Below are positions 30,649 through 38,666 of a stretch of 64,000 nt of DNA, in pieces. The stretch is from the NCBI GenBank assembly GCA_963783095.1, contig CAWAMR010000008.1:1-64000 (forward strand), in the 5' to 3' direction. Numbering within the stretch: position 1 is the stretch's first letter; the number at the start of each line of letters is the position of its first letter. Made by a program: the position numbers and the translations under genes. Under the pieces are notes generated by a model that ran no database searches, was not told the DNA's origin, and was given only the letters and a program-made list of their open reading frames with translations. This DNA comes from CAWAMR01 sp963783095. Its GTDB lineage: Bacteria > Planctomycetota > Planctomycetia > Gemmatales > Gemmataceae.

Positions 30649-31968
30649 CTATCCCTTTGCCTCGTCGCGGCCGAACGTTCGTGTGCGGTCGTCGTAGGTG
30701 AAGAGTTCCGCGTAACGTCCCCAGTCGATCGCGATGCGCAGCGTGTTGTCGGCGTCGTTCCGGTTCAGATGATCCTGAAGCTCGAGTTCGAAGCGTTCCC
30801 GTGGTGCGCGGTGCTCCTCGCGCTCATCGAGTACCTGATGAATGTGGGCGACAAGCGGCACGAAGCGAAGCAGGTGTTCCTTGAAGAGCCGCTTGCGTTC
30901 ATCCATTTCGCTGTGCGCGAACACGCGCCCGGCGGCGGTGAGCTTGATCGCGCCGTCCTTGATCGTCGGCGAACTCCAGGATTTGCAAGGCCACCGCAAT
31001 CGGAAACACGTCGCTGCTTTTCAGGCCAAGCGGAGCGGCGATCTTCGCCAGCCCTGCTTGCCCGTCATACGCGGACGAAGCAAGGTTCTCGATGAATCCG
31101 CCGATCCGGTTGATCGATACATCCGGTAAATGCAGCGCCAGCCCTCCGTGGATCTGGCTTTGCCTGTCGATCGCTTCGGCCATGCGCGAGGTCAGAATCG
31201 AATAGATTTCGTTGACGATCGCGAGAAACGACGCATCGAGCCGGTTGCGCGGCTGCGGCAACGGCACCTGGATTTCGGCCGCAATGTGACCGGGATTCGC
31301 CCCCAGCACCAGAATGCGGTCGCACATCATGACCGCCTCCTCGATGTTATGCGTCACCATCAGCACGGCCTTGGTCGACAGTTGATGTTCGGTCCAGAGA
31401 TCGAGAAAATCGGTGCGCAAGGTTTCGGCCGTCAGCACGTCCAGCGCCGAAAACGGCTCGTCCATCAGCAGCAGCGTCGGCTCGCTGACGATGGCCCGGG
31501 CAAAGCCAACGCGCTGGCGCATGCCGCCGGAGAGCTCGCGCGGATAGGCGGACTGGAAACCGTCGAGCCCGATCAGATCGATCGCCGCCATTGCGCGGCG
31601 CCGCACTTCATCGCGCGGCAGCCGAGCGCGTCGAGGCCGAACTCCACATTTTCGAGCACGGTGAGCCACGGGAAAAAGCGCGAAGGTCTGGAACACGACG
31701 GCGATGCCCTCCGACGGGCCGGTCAACGGCTCGCCCGCGATAGAGCACCTCCCCGAGGTCGGCTTGATCAGCCCGGCGGCGATGCGCAGCAGGGTCGATT
31801 TGCCCGACCCCGAGCGGCCAAGCAGGCCAAGAATCTCGCCTTCGCGCAACGGCCAGGTCGATATTCGACGAGCACGGGCAGCGGCTCGCCAGAAGGCTTG
31901 GCGAAGGCCATGCAGACCTTGCGAACGCAATGGTCGGCGCGTGCATGCGGCGGTCGCGATTCTGTCCA
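30649..31968 (-). pseudogene. NitT/TauT-type ABC transporter ATPase, frameshifted
   Basis: The nucleotide-binding subunit: GLLGRSGSGKSTLLRIAAGL (Walker A), ELSGGMRQRVGFARAI (signature), PTLLLMDEPFSALDVLTAET (Walker B and D-loop) and VLMVTHNIEEAVMM (H-loop). A C-terminal extension of about 150 residues (the AAA-associated domain: DRQSQIHGGLALHL and, after a frame change near 30,970, DGAIKLTAAGRVFAHSEMDE) is typical of a subgroup paired with double-length permeases. Frame changes occur also near 31,640-31,860. The substrate cannot be told; nitrate, sulfonate or similar anions are usual. Confidence 0.82.
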
Positions 31969-31980
31969 TGGAGTGCCTCC

Positions 31981-33172
31981 TCAATCAAGCCGCGTGCGGC
32001 GTTCCGCAAAGGCGTAAAGCGGCCGCCATAACAGCCGGTTGGTGGCGATCGACAAGCACCGACATCACCGCGATCCCGAGCGCGATGCGGGGAAAATCTC
32101 CGGCGTCGCGTCATCTGGGCGATGTAGGCGCCGAGCCCGTCGGCGCTCAGCTTCGTCGGCCCCCAACTGACCACCTCGGAGACGATGCTCGCATTCCAGG
32201 CGCCTCCCGATGCGGTGATCGCGCCGGTCACATAGTAAGGAAAGATGCCCGGGCAGCATGACGTCGCGCCACCAGCGCCAGCCGACGACGCGAAAGCTCG
32301 CGGCCGCTTCCCGCAAATCGCTCGGAAACGCACTCGCGCCGGCAATGACGTTGAACAGGATGTACCACTGGGTGCCCAGAATCATCAGCGGAACGAGCCA
32401 GATCCTGGGCGCGAGACTGAAAGCGCACGATGAAAGAAACGACCACCGGAAACAGAAGATTGGCCGGAAAGGCGGCAAGAAACTGCGCAACCGGCTGGAC
32501 CTGTCTGCCGTCAAGCCGGGGCCGCAAGCCGACTGCGACGCCGATCGGCACCCAGATAGAGAGGCGAGCACAATGAGGAACGACGACGCGCAGCGAGCGT
32601 AATGCCCCCGTTGGTAACGACGATCCGGAAATCGTGCCCACGATCAGCGGCCTCGCGGCGTAATCCCGCGAGCCGCCACGCAGCATAGGCGACGGCCGCG
32701 AGGATGCAGCGAGCCAGAGCACGTCCGCCACGCGGCCGAGGCGCGCGGCCAGACGGTCCGATGAACGGCGCGCGGCAGCACCAGCCGCGCGCGCGCCGCC
32801 CATGCAATCCGGTCCCATGCCGACCGGCGCAGCCGAGCGACGATACGCGAGCGGCGAAACAGATCGAGAACCCAGCTTCTCGGCACGATTTGCGCCGCCG
32901 TTTGCTCGGCGCGGAACTTGTCGGCCCAGGCGACCATCGGCCGGAACAGCAAGCTGATCGTAAAGGAGGATAGCGATGGTCATCGCGAGGATCGCCCAGC
33001 CGACCGCGGCGAGGTTGCGCTGCTGGATCGCCATCGCGACATAGGATCCGACGCCCGGAAGCGCGATCTGAAGGTTGCCGACCGAGATCGCTTCGGAGGC
33101 GACGACGAAGAACCAGCCGCCCGACATCGACATCATCATGTTCCAGATCAGCCCCGGCATGGCGAACGGCAC
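31981..33172 (-). pseudogene. Double-length ABC permease, N-terminus cut at junction
   Basis: Membrane partner of the ATPase that follows 13 bases later. It opens, already inside the protein, with EVPFAMPGLIWNMMMSMSGG, the EAA-loop region of the first permease domain, then hydrophobic stretches (GWAILAMTIAILLYDQL), and continues in shifting frames to a second permease domain (SFLPPFRPIFCFRW-like helices, WYILFNVIAGASAFPSDLRE as the second EAA loop) and a C-terminal RPLYAFAERRTRLD. Full-length proteins of this type have nearly 600 residues; about the first 180 are missing because the sequence changes character at 33,172-33,185. Several frame changes. Confidence 0.7.
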
Positions 33173-33185
33173 TTCTCATTCTTCA
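33172..33185. other. Junction of two unlike DNAs
   Basis: Left of this point the minus strand codes for a Burkholderia-type permease; right of it the plus strand codes for the tail of an unrelated AT-richer gene. Both genes lose their 5' parts here and no inverted repeat, tRNA or IS end is visible. Confidence 0.6.
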
Positions 33186-33543
33186 GGCGATCGAAAAGCA
33201 TCTAAACGACTTGATGTATAAGAAACCGATGGATTACCTGTCGGATATGTGCCAGCTGATTTCGATTTCAGAAGACAAGTTGAAGTCGCATTGGCCCATT
33301 TTTGTCGAAGCAAAAGCCAGACGAGATTTGGGTATGCATGCAGATTGGCGTTGCAACGATATCTACCTAGGGAAACTACGAAAAGCGAATATCAAACCGA
33401 AACTTCATTTAGGCGACTCTGCCGTGCCTGACACCAGCGAGTATCTACCATGGATTCTTAATTCTCTAAACGACATTGCGAAGATTATCAAGGAGGAAGT
33501 GATTCTGAAATACTTACCGCACGATCGATCAACACCGGAGTAA
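33175..33543 (+). CDS. Hypothetical protein, 5' end missing
   Basis: Open from the junction, the frame reads LLILQAIEKHLNDLMYKKPM, then DYLSDMCQLISISEDKLKSH, PIFVEAKARRDLGMHADWRC and a C-terminus rich in Lys, to TAA at 33543. About 122 residues remain. It is helical, with no known motif. The first possible start codons (TTG at 33211, ATG at 33214) fall inside what looks like a continuous helix, so it is most likely a truncated C-terminal part. Its lower GC differs sharply from the permease on its left. Confidence 0.5.
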   Translation, partial: LILQAIEKHLNDLMYKKPMDYLSDMCQLISISEDKLKSHWPIFVEAKARRDLGMHADWRCNDIYLGKLRKANIKPKLHLGDSAVPDTSEYLPWILNSLNDIAKIIKEEVILKYLPHDRSTPE

Positions 33544-33581
33544 AATCGGTCGTCCAAAAGAAGAAAGGAATAATTCACATC

Positions 33582-35263
33582 ATGTCGAAACCATACCGAG
33601 TCTACGCCGCCCGTCCGATTCCGCAAGATGCCGAAATCGTGGACGTGGAGGGCCGCCCGCACGTTCGACTTCGAGAACGGGGCAAACCCGTCTTGTTCAA
33701 GCTGAGCAAGGACGGGAAGAAATACCTTCGACCCTCGAAGCGCTGGTACGTCGATTACCGGGACGCGAACGGGGCCGTTCGCCGAGTGAAGGGGTTCGCC
33801 GACTTCAAAGCGACGGAACAACTAGGGAACGAACTACAGCGCAAGGCCGACCGGTTGAAATCGGGAATCACCGATCCCGCCGAGGAGCATATCCGCCGAC
33901 CTCTGGCCGATCATCTTCGAGACTACGGGGCAACCCTCGAATCGAAGGGGGGAACGACGGAACACGTTCAAAAAACGCTATCCCGCATTTCCGCCTTGCT
34001 GAATGGTTGCGGGTTCGTCTACCTGCGCGACGTGGACGCCGGCAAGACCGCCGAATGGTTGAAACGCGCTCCGCCGACCGTCTTCCGTGGAATTGCCGGC
34101 GGAGGATTCTTTCACACCGTCCGATGCCGCCAAGCTACTTGGCATTTCCGTTGCCGGGGTTCGCATCGCCGTCAAACGGCATCGGCTGACCGCAACCGGC
34201 AACGGCAAGGCCCGACGCTTGCCGAGGGAAACGGTTCTGTTCCTGGCGGACCACATGAAACGGGGAACTGGTCCGGCAACCATCAACCACTACGTTCGGG
34301 CCGTGCGCGGGTTCTTTCGCTGGTTGACAGCGCTCGAAGCGGATTGCAGGAAACCCGCTCGAAACTCTGGGATACACCGACGCCCGAACCGACATCCGAC
34401 GCGCCCGCCGGGAATTGACAACCGCTGAACTACACCAACTCTTTCGGGCCGCTCAAACCAGCGAACGCACATACCGGGGACTGACCGGGCCGGATAGGTT
34501 CTATCTGTATCTGACCGCCGCCGGCACCGGGTTCCGTGCGAACGCCCTGGCGAATCTGACGCCCGCCGACTTCGACTTGAAACCCGATGCCCCTACCGTG
34601 ACGATGGCCGCCCGATTCAACAAGTCACGCAAAGCGAAGATTCAACCCTTGCCGGGTAATGTTGCCGACGCTTTGCGCGTTTACCTCGAAGGCCGGCTCG
34701 CTCATTCGCCGCTTTGGGGTGGAACGTGGCATTCTGGGGGCCGAATGGCCGAAATGATCCGTCTGGACCTCGAAGCCGCCGGAATCCCCTATTCCGTGGA
34801 AGGCCCGGATGGACCGGAGTACGCCGACTTCCATAGCTTACGGCACTCGTTTCTGACTTTGGGGGGCCGTTCGGGAATCGACCTGAGAACGCTTCAAGAA
34901 TTGGCGGGACATTCCGACCCGATATTGACCGCCCGATACTCGCATCGTCGGCTTTACGACTTGGCCGGGGCCGTGGAGAGATTGCCGAATCTTGTGCCGA
35001 ATGACCGGGAAAGTATGCCCCTTCGCCTTACCGGAACCGACAATTCTGCTGTAGTGCCGGCTGTAGTAGAGGGTCGCATTTCGGAGCATTTATCAGCATC
35101 AAACAGCACTCTTCGCATAGTTGGATCGATGCAAAGTGAGATGATACAAGTTCAACAAAATGAGATACTTAGCACCGATCCGCACCGACTCGCACCGAAT
35201 GAGATGAATGGGCCTGCTCGGATTCGAACCGAGAACCAAGGGATTATGAGTCCCCTGCTCTGA
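33582..35263 (+). pseudogene. Tyrosine recombinase with inserted HTH, frameshifted
   Basis: A phage-type integrase of about 560 residues. The N-terminal arm-binding part begins MSKPYRVYAARPIPQDAEIV. The core-binding domain (EHVQKTLSRISALLNGCGFV, then TINHYVRAVRGFFRWLT) is interrupted by an HTH insert (FTPSDAAKLLGISVAGVRIA), and the catalytic domain shows Arg in TAAGTGFRANALANL, FHSLRHSFLTLGG (HxxR), LAGHSDPILTARYSHRRLYD (His and the nucleophile Tyr). Frame changes near 34,080 and 34,330. The HTH insert in the core domain is, to my memory, seen in Gemmata-type integrases. The frame runs on into the antisense of the tRNA and stops inside it. Confidence 0.82.
35172..35201. repeat. Three tandem 10-base repeats beside the tRNA
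   Basis: GCACCGATCC, GCACCGACTC and GCACCGAATG stand head to tail, all sharing GCACCGA, just outside the 3' end of the tRNA gene. They lie inside the C-terminal reading frame of the first integrase. They could be arm-type binding sites of the recombinase or part of its attachment site. Confidence 0.55.
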
Positions 35264-35281
35264 CCGTTGAGCTACAGGCCC
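35209..35281 (-). tRNA. tRNA with CAT anticodon (Ile2 or Met)
   Basis: A full cloverleaf of 73 bases: acceptor GGGCCTG/CAGGCCC, D-arm GCTC-AACGGTCA-GAGC, anticodon arm GGGGA-CTCATAA-TCCCT with one G-T pair, T-arm CTCGG-TTCGAAT-CCGAG and discriminator A; no CCA is encoded. The anticodon is CAT. The eight-base D-loop and the GACTCATAATC segment resemble tRNA-Ile2, in which the C would be modified to lysidine, more than elongator tRNA-Met; the two cannot be separated by eye with certainty. It sits between two integrases and is a likely integration target. Confidence 0.88.
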
Positions 35282-35379
35282 GTTTTATCGACAATTCACG
35301 GCATAGTTGACTTCTTTCGCTTCTTCGCCATAGAATACTACCACACCCGCGACCACACCAACTAACTTGCAGGCGAACG

Positions 35380-36608
35380 ATGAAGAAGAAATCTCCCACA
35401 ATGAAAAAGCCCCATGCCGACTTCCCGCTATTCCGGCACCAGTGCGGGCAATGGGTCAAGAAGATCAAGGGGAAATTGTACTACTTCGGCACCGATTCGG
35501 ACGCGGCACTGGATCGATACCTTGATGAAAAGGACAATATTCTTGCCGGTCGGGACCGCACGATCGATGCCCCGGATGTTCTGACTCTCAGCGATCTGTG
35601 CAATCTCTTCCTGACCTCGAAGAAGCTGGCGATGCAATCAGGCGAATTAACTCCCCGGACGTTCAACGATTATTTCCGCATCTCTGAGGCACTCGTTGAC
35701 TTCTTCGGCAAGACCAAAGGGGTTCTCGATCTGACACCCCAGGACTTCGAGAAGTTCCGAGCGAAATTGGGGAAGACCCAAGGACCGGTTTCCCTTCGGA
35801 ACTGCATCATCCGTTCCCGCGTGCTGTTCAAGTATGCTTTTGACAACTACATCATCGACAAACCCGTTCGGTTCGGCGCTGGCTTTCGATGCCCGCCAAA
35901 GAAGGCGATCCGCAAAGCGAAGAACGAAGGCGGGATGAGGATGTTCCAAGCCGAGGAGATGCGGAAGATCCTCGACTCGGCAACGCAGCCTCTCAAAGCC
36001 ATGATCCTTCTCGGAATCAATTGCGGATTCGGAGCAACCGACATTTCCAACCTTCCCTTATCCGCGATCGACTTCAAAGGTGGTTGGGTGGACTTCCCTA
36101 GACCCAAAACGGAAATCGTGCGCCGTTGCCCCTTGTGGCCCGAAACGGTGAAGGCGCTGGAGGAAGCTATCAAAACCCGACCCAGGCCGAAAGACAAGGC
36201 CGATGCAGGGTTGGCGTTTATCACCCAGCGCGGCGCAAGATGGGTTCGACATAAACAGCACGAAGACGGTCACACGGTTTTCACCGATGCCGTTGCAGGC
36301 GAGTTCGTGAAGGTTCTCGACACGGTTGGCATCAAGCAGAAAGCAAAAGACGGTGCGAAGTGTCGCGGTTCGTTTTACAACTTGCGGCACACCTTCAGGA
36401 CGATTGGAGACAACGTGAAGGACGAAGTCGCCATAGACCTCATCATGGGGCACGTCAGAGATGGGATGGGCGACGGTTACCGGGAGCAGTTGGACGATTC
36501 GAGACTCCGCGCAGGTTACCGAGGTAGTTCGGTTGTGGTTGTGGCCCCAGACCTGCAAGGTGAAAACCGAAACGGATACAATCAAGCCATCGGGATCGGG
36601 GGAGTAAT
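35380..36608 (+). pseudogene. Planctomycete-type tyrosine recombinase, one frameshift
   Basis: An integrase of about 408 residues. Start MKKKSPTMKKPHADFPLFRH at 35380, then a SAM-like domain (RTFNDYFRISEALVDFFGKT) and a catalytic domain with FYNLRHTFRTIGD (HxxR) and DLIMGHVRDGMGDGYRE (His and Tyr). The first catalytic Arg is not in its usual place: the segment reads GINCGFGATDISNLPL, a change I recall as normal in this planctomycete subfamily. An extra base near 36,513 spoils the end; removing it gives VTEVVRLWLWPQTCKVKTET and a stop at 36608. It is the likely integrase of the element that follows. Confidence 0.82.
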
Positions 36609-36698
36609 TAACCCGCGAAAGCCCTGGCCGAAGCAATGCTTTCTCCTGTGTGGCATTTGCCGAGGCCAAGGCCCGCCCGTCTCAAACGGGAAACTCGC

Positions 36699-37358
36699 AT
36701 GACTGCTAACCCGACCCGTCAATTCGTCTCACAAGTCGAGAAGATATTCAATCAAATAGAACTGACTTGCAAGCCTAGCGATGAGGCTTGCGACACGGCT
36801 CGCAAGGAAGGAAAACCCAACGAAATCCCTGAAGCGTTGCAGAAGATCGACCTCTCATCGATCATTGCCGGAGCCGATCTTGCAGGATTGAACCAACTGA
36901 TCGATGAGGCTTCTTCTGCTCATCGATCCAGCCCGCTCATAGATTCTCTCTGTTCTGATCTCGTTGGAGTAATTCGACTGATAGCAGAAATCGGGAAGGA
37001 ATTTACGTGGCAACGCGGCCCATGTGACTATCGCGATCTTGACGGCAGGCCCCTAAAGCTCATCAGGTCCAACATTTCTCAGCATCTTGAGCATGTTCGC
37101 CAACTTGTAAGAGTAGTCGAACCATTGAGCAAACTGCCTGACGCTCCACAAGGAACCGAAGATCAGTGGTCGTTGCCGGATGGGGTAAATGCGTGGGCAA
37201 GACTTTATGGCGGTATTCATCGAAATACAATGAGGAAAAGACTGACAGAGCATGAGGAAGCAGGCACGGCTCGGAAAGTTGGTCGCGACTGGCAGATACG
37301 CATGGACGTGATTCCAAAAGAAATCAAACCACATCTCAAGAAGCCCAAAACCAGATGA
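36699..37358 (+). CDS. Hypothetical protein with C-terminal HTH-like part
   Basis: A 219-residue protein, taken from ATG 36699 (MTANPTRQFVSQVEKIFNQI). The first 160 residues are helical, including a likely coiled coil (ISQHLEHVRQLVRVVEPLSK); the last 60 contain GIHRNTMRKRLTEHEEAGTA and KVGRDWQIRM, which looks like a recognition helix and wing. No family is recognised. It follows the integrase in the same direction, so a role in control of the element is plausible. Confidence 0.5.
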   Translation: MTANPTRQFVSQVEKIFNQIELTCKPSDEACDTARKEGKPNEIPEALQKIDLSSIIAGADLAGLNQLIDEASSAHRSSPLIDSLCSDLVGVIRLIAEIGKEFTWQRGPCDYRDLDGRPLKLIRSNISQHLEHVRQLVRVVEPLSKLPDAPQGTEDQWSLPDGVNAWARLYGGIHRNTMRKRLTEHEEAGTARKVGRDWQIRMDVIPKEIKPHLKKPKTR

Positions 37359-37450
37359 CGGAATGGACTTTATTGCACACAAACGCACTTTACTGCACAA
37401 CCTCAAGTCTCAGCAATTGATCGCAATTGTAAGCAAGTTACTATGCCAAC

Positions 37451-37660
37451 ATGGAACCGCAAAATCTACTCCCCGAATACCTCACCGATCATCAGGTTGC
37501 GGCGTGGTTGCTGACAACACCGGCCCGCGTCCGTCGATTGGCGAATAAGGGGCAAATACCCCACGTTTCGCTACCCGATGGAACACTACTCTTTGTTCAT
37601 GCGGACTTGTTGGAGTGGTCGAAAACCCTTCCCAAAAAACCAAGCGGGGTGGCATCATGA
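37451..37660 (+). CDS. HTH_17/excisionase-like protein
   Basis: A 69-residue protein: YLTDHQVAAWLLTTPARVRR, then LANKGQIPHVSLPDGTLLFV and HADLLEWSKTL, the winged-helix excisionase/MerR-type DNA-binding domain in which the wing ends with an aromatic or acidic anchor. Such proteins bend DNA for excision or act as small repressors. Its TGA overlaps the ATG of the next excisionase-like gene (ATGA), so the pair is translated together. Confidence 0.7.
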   Translation: MEPQNLLPEYLTDHQVAAWLLTTPARVRRLANKGQIPHVSLPDGTLLFVHADLLEWSKTLPKKPSGVAS

Positions 37661-37902
37661 CCACCTTTCTTCTTGTATCCGACGTTGCCAAGCAACTTCA
37701 AGTCGGCTCTGAGCAAATTCTGGCTTACATCAACACCGGGAAACTTAGAGCTACCAACGTCGGTCTTGGCAAAAAGAGACCTCGATGGCGGATCGACCCG
37801 GCGGATCTTCAGGCGTTCATCGAGTCACGCCGCAATCGGACTCATTCCAAGCCTCAAGCAAAGAGGAAAATAAAGTATGCAGACGTTATCAAATTCTTCT
37901 AA
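37657..37902 (+). CDS. Second excisionase-like HTH protein
   Basis: An 81-residue winged-helix protein: LLVSDVAKQLQVGSEQILAY, INTGKLRATNVGLG, PRWRIDPADLQAFIESRR is a textbook HTH_17 domain, followed by a basic tail. The ATG is fixed by its overlap with the gene before. Two excisionase-like proteins side by side after an integrase are typical of integrative elements and satellites. Confidence 0.75.
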   Translation: MTTFLLVSDVAKQLQVGSEQILAYINTGKLRATNVGLGKKRPRWRIDPADLQAFIESRRNRTHSKPQAKRKIKYADVIKFF

Positions 37903-37997
37903 CGGAAATGAAGTGAGGGAGTGGTTCGCGCCACGAACCGACTCCCTCGGTGAACTAACACAAGCAACCCCTACAGCAAGAACTGAGGAGTAAACAC

Positions 37998-38228
37998 ATG
38001 TTACTAAGCACATCGGTTTGTGTCCAGATCATCGGCCCCGCCGACCCCTAGATTGCCAAACTTGCTGCCCAGGCTTCCACGATCGAGATCATCTCCGCAA
38101 GTATACCTCGTTGCGCTCGCCTTATCGACCAAGAGGACGATCAGCCCGGATGCCGAATCCCCCTCGACATCCCACACCTCCGACGATTTCTCCGCAAATG
38201 CGTGCGGACGACTGGAGGCGTTCAATGA
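37998..38228 (+). CDS. Small protein with in-frame TAG at codon 18
   Basis: A strong ribosome site (GAGGAG, 7-8 bases before) precedes ATG 37998. The frame reads MLLSTSVCVQIIGPADP, TAG (38049-38051), IAKLAAQASTIEIISASIPR and on to LRKCVRTTGGVQ and TGA at 38228, which overlaps the start of the next gene (ATGA). Apart from the TAG the frame is open for 76 codons and fits the chain of overlapping genes. Either the TAG is read through or recoded, or a C-to-T change killed a Gln (or A-to-T a Lys) codon. The protein has no recognised family. Confidence 0.5.
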
Positions 38229-38596
38229 ATGGCATCAGTGACCTACTGAAGCAACAGGTTCTTGAATTTTTCGAGAACAGTCGGGAAGCGATCATTCGCA
38301 GGGCAAGGCGGTTGTTCCTTAATGTGCTGCTCAATTCCCCAACGGGCATCTGCTCCGCTGACGCCATTTCTGACGCACTCGCGATCCACAAGGCGGCAAA
38401 GCGTCTACTCGGAGCGGTTCCAGGGCCATTTGCGAAGGCAGGACTAATCGAGCGGATCGGTTACATCGCCTCTACACGTCCCGAGGCGCACGCCAGGCCG
38501 ATCTCACTCTGGAAGCTGATTGACCGCGAAGGCGCAAGCCAATGGCTCTTGACCCATCCCGAACTTTCCGACGAATGCGAGGTGAGTGATGAATAA
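38225..38596 (+). CDS. Phage-element hypothetical protein
   Basis: A 123-residue protein taken from ATG 38225 (MNGISDLLKQQVLEFFENSR), since that start overlaps the stop before it and longer versions have no ribosome site. RRARRLFLNVLLNSPTGICS, then DALAIHKAAKRLLGAVPGPF and FAKAGLIERIGYIAS suggest a winged-helix-like regulator or replication accessory. Its stop is overlapped by a tiny frame that leads into the primase gene. Function unknown. Confidence 0.55.
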   Translation: MNGISDLLKQQVLEFFENSREAIIRRARRLFLNVLLNSPTGICSADAISDALAIHKAAKRLLGAVPGPFAKAGLIERIGYIASTRPEAHARPISLWKLIDREGASQWLLTHPELSDECEVSDE

Positions 38597-38666
38597 TTGC
38601 ATTCTCCTGTCCGGCTCCGTTACATCGCGGGCATGGTGCGACCGGGCGCAGGGGGTGTTTCCATGA
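38589..38666 (+). CDS. Tiny ORF coupling to the primase
   Basis: A 25-residue frame (MNNCILLSGSVTSRAWCDRA, then QGVFP) starts inside the end of the previous gene and its stop overlaps the primase ATG (CCATGA). It could be a leader whose translation brings ribosomes to the primase start, or a small protein in its own right. No direct evidence of product. Confidence 0.35.
   Translation: MNNCILLSGSVTSRAWCDRAQGVFP

Noticed and set aside
31130..32017. Plus-strand frame of 295 codons
   Set aside because: Antisense of the ABC ATPase gene, whose Walker and signature motifs are on the minus strand.
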